The notes below the pieces were generated by a model, which searched no databases, was not told where the DNA came from, and worked only from the letters and a program-made list of their open reading frames with translations. Below are positions 24,883 to 32,324 of a stretch of DNA of 34,626 nt, piece after piece (the first letter of the stretch is position 1; each line of letters starts with the position of its first letter). Source of the DNA: Candidatus Thalassarchaeaceae archaeon (GTDB taxonomy: Archaea > Thermoplasmatota > Poseidoniia > Poseidoniales > Thalassarchaeaceae); contig JAPYUB010000004.1 of NCBI GenBank assembly GCA_029942125.1, positions 1 through 34,626 of the forward strand. The letters are read 5' to 3'. Made by a program: the position numbers and the translations under genes.

Positions 24883-24909
24883 CCTCTGCCCCCCTACGGG
24901 GGGCAGAGG
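24883..24909 (+). terminator. Strong 12-bp hairpin between archaellin and the downstream arl genes
   Basis: CCTCTGCCCCCC (24883-24894) and GGGGGGCAGAGG (24898-24909) pair perfectly around a TAC loop. It is the most stable-looking hairpin I found in the window. No T-run follows, and the ribosome-binding site of the next gene begins eight bases later. It probably acts as a partial terminator or as a 3'-end stabiliser that lets archaellin be made in excess over the motor proteins. Confidence 0.65.
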
Positions 24910-24928
24910 ACATCATGGAGGGATTGTG

Positions 24929-25756
24929 ATGGGATTGCTGTCATTTCTAGGATTTAGTGCAGACGGCGATCTTGACGCGATAGATAGTGCTTCAGTACAG
25001 CGTTTAGAATCCTTATCTGAACATGCTGTTGAGGCAGTCATGGTCCCTGAGGAATCAATTCCCATTGAAGAGGATGCCTGGACCCTTGCCCCATCCCCTG
25101 TTAGGGCACGTGTTGGTGCCAGCGGCCTTGAACTGGCAGATATTGAGAATAAGCCTGCTGCCGCTGCAGCTGCGACAATAGACACCAAAGCAATTGAACA
25201 GCGATTGGATGATCGGTTCGATCGCATCGAAGCGACCATGAGCATCATTGATGCTCGTCTGACCCAATTACATGCCTCTGATATTTTGTCACACGCCCTT
25301 CCTACGGATACTTTGGTAACTGCAGATGGCGATGATAGGGAGGTCGCGGAACAGGAAACAGAATCTTCAGATGATGCTGATGATTTAGAATCGCCATCAG
25401 TTGAGACCGTTAATTTGCTTGATTTGTATGAAGGGAGTGTTACAGATCTCAATCCATTCCTCAACCATCGTCCGGATTCTCTCTCTAAGGGGCCTTCAGT
25501 GACCGTGAGTGAAATATCTGCATTATTACTCGATCATCTTTCATCCGAATCCGCCACGACCTTCATCGAGAAAGCAAAAACCAGCGGAATGATTTCTAAG
25601 ATCGAATCAGCCGAGTTAATTGCCATCATTGGTTTAGCAAATCCAGCAATCAACGATGACGGGTCTGAACATCTGCCACACCGTACACTACTGATGTTTG
25701 GTGCAATGGTGGATGCCTGGAGAAATTCCCGAACCATCTCTGGCGAGGGGGCCTGA
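24929..25756 (+). CDS. ArlC/D/E-like archaellum motor accessory protein (putative)
   Basis: The 275-residue product has an acidic, Ala/Ser-rich first part, a short coiled coil (IEQRLDDRFDRIEATMSIID, about residues 90-110) and a C-terminal helical segment, VSEISALLLDHLSSESATTF (about 192-211) followed by IEKAKTSGMISKIESAELIAII. The last part, ending in a G-[MW]-I-S turn and an amphipathic helix, resembles the end of FlaD/FlaE domains. In Euryarchaeota ArlC/D/E proteins sit at the cytoplasmic side of the motor and link it to chemotaxis. Position between archaellin and ArlF agrees. GGAGGGA lies about six bases before the ATG at 24929; a GTG directly before it is less likely. Similarity is weak, so this rests mostly on context. 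Confidence 0.55.
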   Translation: MGLLSFLGFSADGDLDAIDSASVQRLESLSEHAVEAVMVPEESIPIEEDAWTLAPSPVRARVGASGLELADIENKPAAAAAATIDTKAIEQRLDDRFDRIEATMSIIDARLTQLHASDILSHALPTDTLVTADGDDREVAEQETESSDDADDLESPSVETVNLLDLYEGSVTDLNPFLNHRPDSLSKGPSVTVSEISALLLDHLSSESATTFIEKAKTSGMISKIESAELIAIIGLANPAINDDGSEHLPHRTLLMFGAMVDAWRNSRTISGEGA

Positions 25757-25759
25757 GAT

Positions 25760-26161
25760 GTGGGTGGCTCAGTGAGTATCTCTGCTCTGATTGTCGGGAC
25801 AGCATTTCTCGGTATCTTTGCCCTCGCATCGTTGTCGCTCAATAACACTGCAATTATAGCATCAGAAATTCTTGAAGAGAACTCTGATGAGCCTGAAATT
25901 CGCCTCATCAATGCTTCTGAAGTTGGGGGCGTTATCCATCTTAACATGACCAATACAGGAGATGAAACTGTTTCATTTAATCAAACATGGTTCAGTATTG
26001 ATGGTGCATCCCCGATTAGAGCGAGCGATTACCATACACAGAGCACAATTCTCTTTCCTGGAGAAACTCAACATATACAGTTGAACGGTACAGGAATAAC
26101 ATCTCCCTCGCGAATCTTTGTCGCAAGCATGGGCGGTCAATCCGGAGTATCATTCTCATGA
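25760..26161 (+). CDS. ArlF-like archaellum stator protein
   Basis: The 133-residue product starts with a pilin-like helix (VSISALIVGTAFLGIFALAS, about residues 4-23) followed by a beta-rich extracytoplasmic domain (IRLINASEVGGVIHLNMTNT, then VSFNQTWFSIDG). This is the ArlF/ArlG layout; ArlF binds the envelope outside the cell and acts as a static part of the motor. Start is a GTG at 25760, four bases after the previous stop and after GAGGGGG; no in-frame ATG is better placed. The gene order, before ArlG and ArlH, supports the call. Which of the two neighbours is F and which is G is uncertain. Confidence 0.7.
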   Translation: MGGSVSISALIVGTAFLGIFALASLSLNNTAIIASEILEENSDEPEIRLINASEVGGVIHLNMTNTGDETVSFNQTWFSIDGASPIRASDYHTQSTILFPGETQHIQLNGTGITSPSRIFVASMGGQSGVSFS

Positions 26162-26170
26162 GGTGTGGCA

Positions 26171-26653
26171 ATGGCTGATGGTGGTACTAGTGAATTGATT
26201 ATGCTGATAACCGGCTTATTGGTTGCAGGCATCGTCACCACCTTACTCGTCGCATCATGGGGCGGACTCGCAAATTCTATGGACACAGCCCAAAACCAAA
26301 TAGAAGCCAATTCGAAAACCAAAGCAGCATTTGCCGGCGATCCAATGCAAGTTTCCTGGAACCAATCAGCATGCCACTTCACTTTGTACATTCAAAATAC
26401 AGGTACCCTTGAGCTGACCACCGTTGAACTTGGCGTAATCATCAATGGGACAGCATCCACAGTCAACCAAACACGATTACTTAGCAATAGTTCTGTTTGG
26501 ATTGCGGGGGAAGTAGCTGAATTGTATGTTTGTCCTTCGGGAATTACGCTATCAGCAGGGCAGGAAATCATCGTCACAATCTTGGTTCGAAGTGAACACT
26601 ACAAAGGCATATCTGGTCAGTATTCATTCAGTGAGGTGGTCCGCCTTGTCTGA
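26171..26653 (+). CDS. ArlG-like archaellum stator protein
   Basis: The 160-residue product has the ArlG N terminus: a short polar leader ADGGTSELIMLITGLLVAGI (about residues 3-22), close to the usual SELI-x-FI start, then a single helix and a beta-sandwich outer domain (CHFTLYIQNTGTLELTTVEL, then GVIINGTAS and AELYVCPSG). ArlF and ArlG form a filament that anchors the motor at the cell envelope. Two cysteines (in CHF and VCP) could form a disulfide bond. The ATG at 26171 is preferred over a GTG two codons earlier because GGTG precedes it. Its last eight bases overlap the arlH start. Confidence 0.78.
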   Translation: MADGGTSELIMLITGLLVAGIVTTLLVASWGGLANSMDTAQNQIEANSKTKAAFAGDPMQVSWNQSACHFTLYIQNTGTLELTTVELGVIINGTASTVNQTRLLSNSSVWIAGEVAELYVCPSGITLSAGQEIIVTILVRSEHYKGISGQYSFSEVVRLV

Positions 26654-27341
26654 CGATATTGGGTTTTCCTTTGAATTGGAAACTGATAGTCTTTCAGATA
26701 GTTTAGGGCGGTACCTTCCCCGCAGGGCCCTCTACATTGTAACTGGTCATATTGGGGCGGGAAAGAGTTTGATTGCTCAGCGATTTATCTTTGGCTTAGT
26801 TTCGAATAATGTTAGTACAACCACGGTAACAACTGAACTGACAACACGGGGTTGGTTGGAACAGGTGAACAGTTTGGGATATCCATTGGAGGATGCAGCC
26901 AATTCAGGCAAATTCACATTGCTTTCTCGCTTCGGAGTCGTCTCCGAAGAAGTAGAAGAGAACGTGGATATCGAAGACATATTGCAGTCCGAAGCGTTGC
27001 AGCATGCAGATATTTCCATTATTGATCGTGCATCAGCGATTCTTCAGCATTACGATGGTACACCAGATCAACTTCTGAGTCGTCTCCGAACATTTTGTTC
27101 TGAAGAACGCTCCCTCATGTTGTTATTGGACCCAGATGAAATTTCATCTGAAATGATGCGAACTCTATCAGCCTCAGCTGAGGTTTCTATCGAGATGCGA
27201 ACATCAGAGGTTGGAGGTAGCCTTTCACGAGTTCTAGCGGTTAATCGCTTCCTACGTGCCGCGGGTCCAGTGCAACCTAGAATTGGTTGGAGAGTTGAAC
27301 CGGGCATGGGCTTTATTGTCGATATTACAGCAGTCAGTTGA
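26646..27341 (+). CDS. arlH: ArlH, RecA-fold ATP-binding regulator of the archaellum motor
   Basis: The 231-residue product has a KaiC/RecA-like core: Walker A GHIGAGKS (residues 34-41) following RALYIVT, and a weak Walker B in ADISIIDRASAIL. Later strands SLMLLLDPDEI and VSIEMRTSEVGG fit the FlaH fold. ArlH binds ATP, forms a ring under the membrane and regulates ArlI. The open frame has no ATG near the true N terminus. A TTG at 26646 is chosen because AGGTGG lies six bases before it and the product then begins MSDDIGFSFEL, the usual length before Walker A. It overlaps the end of arlG by eight bases, which fits translational coupling. Confidence 0.85.
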   Translation: MSDDIGFSFELETDSLSDSLGRYLPRRALYIVTGHIGAGKSLIAQRFIFGLVSNNVSTTTVTTELTTRGWLEQVNSLGYPLEDAANSGKFTLLSRFGVVSEEVEENVDIEDILQSEALQHADISIIDRASAILQHYDGTPDQLLSRLRTFCSEERSLMLLLDPDEISSEMMRTLSASAEVSIEMRTSEVGGSLSRVLAVNRFLRAAGPVQPRIGWRVEPGMGFIVDITAVS

Positions 27342-27351
27342 GGGGTAAATC

Positions 27352-29067
27352 ATGCAAACCGAAGAACCCGAATTCGCTAGAGGGGACCTCGACGGCGTCT
27401 TAGCTCGGTTCGACCATGTTCGTGAATGGGTTGAGGATTTTGAAGCACGTCACGGCACCCGTCCAATGTATTACGGCCCATTGGATCGCGCCGCTTCTAA
27501 AATGGAACCACTCAATCTGATTTACCATCTTCGTGGCCCTCTATTCGCTCATGTCTATCGACCCACACAAGACGAAGAAGGAGGTGGTAGCACACTGTGG
27601 TTCGGTATCGAACCATATCTCACCGAAGAAGAGGAAATTATCAAACAGATCCTAGTCGAAAGATTACTGAAAGAAGCACCCAACTCCCCATCCTTCTCTA
27701 CTGATGCTGAATTCGAGGCCATGTTGGGGAACATGATGAAAAAACATACGAGAATTTCCAATGTTCCAACTTCGATCAATGACCTCATTACACCTGTCAG
27801 AAGAGTTCTAGGGTTATCTGATCCACCACTTAATGTTACAGAACAACAGATGGAACGACTACAATACACCGTGATCCGAGACCTTGTTCGTTCAGGCCCA
27901 CTTGAGACCTTACTTTCTGATGAAATGCTTGAAGATATTCATGCTGTTGGATTACGATATATTAGCATGGATCACAAAGTGTTTGGAATGGTCACATCAA
28001 ACATCCGTTTCCGAGATCGAGAGATGCTAGAGAGGTATTTGCGTGCCATGTCTGAGCGTATTGGTCGCCCAGTATCTGATAGTAAACCAATCATCGATGG
28101 GGCTCTTTTGGATGGCAGCCGAATCAACATCATCTATTCTGATGACGTCTCAATGCTGGGTTCATCTTTCACAATTCGGAAATTCGCTGAAGAAACAATC
28201 TCAATTACTCAATTGATTCAATGGAAAACCATGTCAGCTGAAGTTGCCGCTTACATCTGGCTCGGTTTGGAAAATGGAATGTCACTCTTGGTGTCTGGCG
28301 AAACCGCATCTGGAAAGACAACGACATTGAATGCAATCCTGCCATTTATTGACCATAACGTGAAAATTTACTCCGCAGAAGACACCCCTGAGGTGAAAGT
28401 TCGCCACCGATTATGGCAACGCCTAGTCACTCGCGATTCTAAGAATGAAGACTCAAGAGTCGAGATGTTTGACCTCCTTAAAGCAGCACTAAGAAGTCGG
28501 CCACGCTACATCATTATTGGCGAGATTCGTGGTGCTGAAGGCGCAACAGCGTTTCAAGCGATGCAGACAGGCCATCCGGTTATTGCAACATTCCACGCAT
28601 CATCTATTGTGAAAATGATTCAACGATTTACAGGCGATCCAATTAACGTTCCAATACGTTTCTTTGACAACCTAAACTTCGCTATTTTCCAAGAAGTGGT
28701 TGAAGCTCCTGGGGGAGGCATCGCTCGCAGAATTACAGGAATAGACGAAGTGATTGGATACAACAAACACGAAGATGGAGTCCTCACCAGAGGTATGTTT
28801 GATTGGGATCCTGTCCGAGACAAGCACTACTTCCGCGGTATGTTCCAGTCACATTTGATGGAGAATAAGATGGCAGCCATCATGGGCTTTGAAAATAAAC
28901 GAGATATTTATGAAGAAATGTCCCGCCGTGCTGAAGCACTACAGCGAATGGTGGATAGAGATATTACTCATTATGACGATGTCTTTGATCTTCTCGACAT
29001 ATACTATCAACAGGATTGGGAAGCGTTCTCAAATGCAATTGATATTTGGGTGCCAATTGGAGAATGA
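27352..29067 (+). CDS. arlI: ArlI, archaellum assembly and rotation ATPase
   Basis: The 571-residue product is a type II/IV secretion-system ATPase. The N-terminal domain is followed by DGSRINIIYSDDVS and SFTIRKF, Walker A GETASGKT (316-323), the Asp box in YSAEDTPEVK, Walker B RYIIIGEIRGAEG (near 387-399) and the His box TGHPVIATFHAS (near 405-416). This enzyme both secretes archaellin and powers rotation by driving ArlJ. GAGGGGT overlaps the arlH stop and gives a clear ribosome-binding site for the ATG at 27352. Length is typical of ArlI. The order H-I-J is that of all archaellum operons. Confidence 0.96.
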   Translation: MQTEEPEFARGDLDGVLARFDHVREWVEDFEARHGTRPMYYGPLDRAASKMEPLNLIYHLRGPLFAHVYRPTQDEEGGGSTLWFGIEPYLTEEEEIIKQILVERLLKEAPNSPSFSTDAEFEAMLGNMMKKHTRISNVPTSINDLITPVRRVLGLSDPPLNVTEQQMERLQYTVIRDLVRSGPLETLLSDEMLEDIHAVGLRYISMDHKVFGMVTSNIRFRDREMLERYLRAMSERIGRPVSDSKPIIDGALLDGSRINIIYSDDVSMLGSSFTIRKFAEETISITQLIQWKTMSAEVAAYIWLGLENGMSLLVSGETASGKTTTLNAILPFIDHNVKIYSAEDTPEVKVRHRLWQRLVTRDSKNEDSRVEMFDLLKAALRSRPRYIIIGEIRGAEGATAFQAMQTGHPVIATFHASSIVKMIQRFTGDPINVPIRFFDNLNFAIFQEVVEAPGGGIARRITGIDEVIGYNKHEDGVLTRGMFDWDPVRDKHYFRGMFQSHLMENKMAAIMGFENKRDIYEEMSRRAEALQRMVDRDITHYDDVFDLLDIYYQQDWEAFSNAIDIWVPIGE

Positions 29068-29076
29068 GGTGAAACG

Positions 29077-30870
29077 ATGGAACGGCTACCACTGTACCAA
29101 ATCGCCTTTCGGAGAATGGAAATTCCAATTAATGAATATGCCATTAAGATTGTATTTCCTGCCTTTGCTGGAGGATTGATTGTTTCATGCATCCTTTTCT
29201 TCACCTTAAGTTCATTTTTCATCGGTGCTTCCGGCATCATCCTTCTGATTTTATTTCCAATGCTTTCAACAATGGCTGCAATTTCTTGGCCAATCATCCA
29301 GACACTCAGGGAAGCGGTCCTAATCGAGAAAGAAATGCACATGTTCATCACAAGAATGGGTATTCTCAGTATTGGTGAAATCACCTCTCAATCAATGTTT
29401 GCAATCCTGCGTCAAATGAGCGATTATGGAGCCCTTGCAAAAGAAGTGAAAGCCATTGAGACATTGGTGCAAAAGTGGCACACTAGTTTACCCGAAGCAT
29501 CCCGTGTTGTTGGACGCCAAAGCCCATCTCCAATTTGGGGGGATTTTCTGGATCGTATGGCATTTTCAGTTGAGGCTGGACAGCCTATTGATGAATTCAT
29601 GAAAGCAGAGCAGCAGACCTTCGCCAAGGAATTTGACACACTCTATGACACACGCCTTGAATCCATTGACATGCTCAAGGAGATTTACATCTCTTTGACT
29701 ACAACAGGCATTTTTGGCCTAGTAATCGCTGGTATACACTTGGTTCTGTTCATCACAGATGACTATGGCTCTACACCATTTGATGTGCTGGTTAGAATCC
29801 GATGGGTTCTTCTTGCTGCATTGTTATTTATCGCCATGCAAATTTCGATGTTGGTTGCATTCCGCGCAATGATTCCTGACGATCCAATTTTTGGCAGACA
29901 TGAATTTGAAACAAGATTTCACGCCCGCTCCCGACAAACATGGTTGACTGCTGGAGGCATGGCCCTCCCCCTCTTTTTGTCGACCCTTGTTGTCGCTATT
30001 CTGTATAGTGAAATCATCACTTCATCATGGGATAAATACGGTCTCGTTTTGATTGCCCTGTTATTCACCCCCTTTCTAGTACCAGGGGTCACTGCATCCC
30101 GAGAAGAAAAGAACATCAAGCGCCGAGATGAATCTTATCCAGGTTTTATTCGAGCATTGGGGGGAACAGCACAGGCCCGTGCAGCCGAGCCATCAGCGAC
30201 AATTAAGGCACTACGAGGAATTGATTTCGGTTCCCTCAATGAATCGATTGCGAGCCTAGAAAGCCGCTTAATGTTACGAATTGATTCAGAACGTAGTTGG
30301 GATTGGTTTTCAGCGGAAGTCAATTCGTCCATGGTATCCAGATTTAATCGCATTTATTTGGAAGGCGCCCAAACGAGTGGGGAGCCTGCCGCAGTCGCCA
30401 GTCTTGTCAGTCAAAATACGACTAATCTTTTGTCATTGCGTCGTCGTAGATCATTGTCAGCGAGCACTATGAATGGTGTTGCGTATGGACTGTTGGTGGC
30501 TACGATCGTATCATTCAATATCGCAATCGCAGTTGTTTTCCAATTGGGCTCAAATGTTGCTGGCGTTGCTCAAGGTATGGAAGACATGGATTTTGGTGAT
30601 ATCACCACCAATGCAGGCGGCCTTGGAATACCGGTACTGGGGGATGCAGGCGGCGTTGAAGCGAATATCGCCTTGTTCAAAATAGTCACATCCATACTGA
30701 TTATTTTCATGATATTCATTCTCTCATCCATTGCATCTCGATTGCGAGGTGGTGGGTTCACATTGGCCATGGGTCAAGTTTCCACCATGATGTGGGTCGC
30801 TGCAATCACGAGTCTTCTCACAGGCGTTTTACTCGAATCAATTCTCGGTACATTCTTTACTTCAACATAG
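29077..30870 (+). CDS. arlJ: ArlJ, archaellum membrane platform protein
   Basis: The 597-residue product has about nine hydrophobic helices in the FlaJ/TadC arrangement: two near the start (IVFPAFAGGLIVSCILFFTL; FIGASGIILLILFPMLSTM), a pair near 210-270, then more in the second half and at the C terminus (IVTSILIIFMIFILSSIASR; MMWVAAITSLLTGVLLES). Between them are soluble helical loops such as FIRALGGTAQARAAEPSATI, typical of GspF-type domains that contact the ATPase. ArlJ is the only integral membrane core of the motor. GAGGTGA at the arlI stop precedes the ATG at 29077. It closes the operon; the next gene begins 73 bases later. Confidence 0.94.
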   Translation: MERLPLYQIAFRRMEIPINEYAIKIVFPAFAGGLIVSCILFFTLSSFFIGASGIILLILFPMLSTMAAISWPIIQTLREAVLIEKEMHMFITRMGILSIGEITSQSMFAILRQMSDYGALAKEVKAIETLVQKWHTSLPEASRVVGRQSPSPIWGDFLDRMAFSVEAGQPIDEFMKAEQQTFAKEFDTLYDTRLESIDMLKEIYISLTTTGIFGLVIAGIHLVLFITDDYGSTPFDVLVRIRWVLLAALLFIAMQISMLVAFRAMIPDDPIFGRHEFETRFHARSRQTWLTAGGMALPLFLSTLVVAILYSEIITSSWDKYGLVLIALLFTPFLVPGVTASREEKNIKRRDESYPGFIRALGGTAQARAAEPSATIKALRGIDFGSLNESIASLESRLMLRIDSERSWDWFSAEVNSSMVSRFNRIYLEGAQTSGEPAAVASLVSQNTTNLLSLRRRRSLSASTMNGVAYGLLVATIVSFNIAIAVVFQLGSNVAGVAQGMEDMDFGDITTNAGGLGIPVLGDAGGVEANIALFKIVTSILIIFMIFILSSIASRLRGGGFTLAMGQVSTMMWVAAITSLLTGVLLESILGTFFTST

Positions 30871-30927
30871 AAATTGGGAAACACAACACCTTTGAGTGAT
30901 TGATACAGCCCAATGGCTACAATAGGT

Positions 30928-30936
30928 AAGGAGGTG
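30928..30936 (+). promoter_or_regulatory. Strong Shine-Dalgarno site fixing a TTG start for mscS
   Basis: AAGGAGGTG matches the anti-Shine-Dalgarno sequence over nine bases and ends seven bases before a TTG at 30944. No ATG lies at a suitable distance in this frame, so TTG is taken as the start. It is the best ribosome-binding site in the window. Confidence 0.75.
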
Positions 30937-30943
30937 GACAAAT

Positions 30944-32269
30944 TTGCAGCAACTTTTCGATGAATTATCAGGTGTAAAGGATTGGGCCGATGCCCTTCCA
31001 ATTTACGGTCGAATCGCAATCTGCATTGCCCTCAGTCTTGCGCTTTTCGGCTTCACGAAATTTGTAATACTCAAGAAATTTGGAGTGTTTGTCAACAAAA
31101 CCAAGGTGGGTTGGGACAACGATTTGTTCACTCCACTTTCATCACGTACACTTGCATTTTGTGCTGTATTCTGTGTCAATGGCTCATTAGCTTGGTTGTC
31201 CCCGGATGCTTTGAACGCTTCATTCCATGCATTGAACGCTGCATACATACTCATTTTCACCAGTATGATTAGCAGTTCTATCGGTGTCATTACACCCCCA
31301 TTCATGACATGGATTAATTCCAACAGTCAAGGAGTCGCAGTCACAGGACGCAATCACTTCGTGAGTGGGCTTTCTCGAATACTTGTTTGGGCGCTTGGAA
31401 TATATTTGGTGCTTGATGAGTTACAGTTGGAGCTCACAGGTTTACTAGCCTCACTGGCGGTATTTTCTTTAATTGCAGGTTTGGCTCTACAACAAACACT
31501 GGGTAACATTCTGAACTCATTCTTGCTCGCAATGGACCGTCCATTTGATGTCGGTGATCGAATCCAGGTTGATGATATTGAAGGCAAGGTTATCTCTACA
31601 GGAATTCTATCCACCAAAGTATTGACATGGTCCGAAGAACTGGTAATTATTCCAAACAACACATTGGTGTCAAGCACCATCTTGAACAAAGCCCGAGGTG
31701 GCGGAGATGGGGTACCAAAACGCATCAATTTACTAATTGATATTAGTGTGGCCTACGATGAAGACCCACCTCATGTGAAGCAAGTATTGACCGATGTTGC
31801 TCAAAATTGCCCATATACACTTGATACACCTAAATCACGTGCGCTAATCATTAGTTTAGGCGACTATTCAATTGATTTCAGATTATACACTTGGATTTCT
31901 GATTATTCCGATGAGTGGCCAGCACGCGATTGGATTATGCAGAAGATAACTGATAGATTCCGGGAGGAAGGAATCGTCATTCCGTATCCTGTTAATATCG
32001 AACTTAAATCTCAACCTTCAGGTGCCTTTGGACGTGAAGGAAGTCACGAATTAAAAGTACGACGTAAGGCCGCCAGACAACAGACTGCTCGCTTACAAAT
32101 GGCAAGAGCAGATGAGATCCACCGAGAGGAAAGGGATACAATCAAATCCGAGATTGAGTGGCTAGAAAATCAGATATCGGACACCTCATTGAGTACAAGA
32201 GAGAAGGAAAAGCTTCGTGCCGAAATTACAGCTCTCGCATCTACATTGGATATGTTTGATGGAGATTAA
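30944..32269 (+). CDS. MscS-family mechanosensitive ion channel
   Basis: The 441-residue product has about four to five hydrophobic helices in the first 190 residues and then the MscS pore and beta domain: LIAGLALQQTLGNILNSFLL, MDRPFDVGDRIQVDD, GKVISTGILSTKVLTW and LVIIPNNTLVSSTILN. These segments are the family signature, with the Gly/Ala-rich pore helix followed by the D-x-G-D-x-I-x-V strand. The channel opens on membrane tension to release solutes in hypo-osmotic shock. The last 60 residues form a charged coiled coil (EERDTIKSEIEWLENQISD). It follows arlJ on the same strand; the gap of 73 bases may hold its own promoter. A terminator-like hairpin follows. Confidence 0.93.
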   Translation: MQQLFDELSGVKDWADALPIYGRIAICIALSLALFGFTKFVILKKFGVFVNKTKVGWDNDLFTPLSSRTLAFCAVFCVNGSLAWLSPDALNASFHALNAAYILIFTSMISSSIGVITPPFMTWINSNSQGVAVTGRNHFVSGLSRILVWALGIYLVLDELQLELTGLLASLAVFSLIAGLALQQTLGNILNSFLLAMDRPFDVGDRIQVDDIEGKVISTGILSTKVLTWSEELVIIPNNTLVSSTILNKARGGGDGVPKRINLLIDISVAYDEDPPHVKQVLTDVAQNCPYTLDTPKSRALIISLGDYSIDFRLYTWISDYSDEWPARDWIMQKITDRFREEGIVIPYPVNIELKSQPSGAFGREGSHELKVRRKAARQQTARLQMARADEIHREERDTIKSEIEWLENQISDTSLSTREKEKLRAEITALASTLDMFDGD

Positions 32270-32275
32270 TTCAAC

Positions 32276-32300
32276 CACCGCCATAGGCGGTGTTATTTTT
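32276..32300 (+). terminator. Terminator-like hairpin after mscS
   Basis: CACCGCC (32276-32282) and GGCGGTG (32286-32292) form a perfect 7-bp stem with loop ATA, followed at once by TTATTTTT. This is the usual shape of an intrinsic terminator and begins six bases after the mscS stop. The T-rich tail is also centred 27 bases before the next ATG at 32325, so it may double as that gene's TATA box. Confidence 0.65.
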
Positions 32301-32324
32301 AATCAACACACCGTCGGATAAACC

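Noticed and set aside
30873-30914. ATTGGG...CCCAAT pairing after arlJ as a terminator
   Set aside because: The stem is only 6 bp with a 30-base loop and no T-run; too weak to call.
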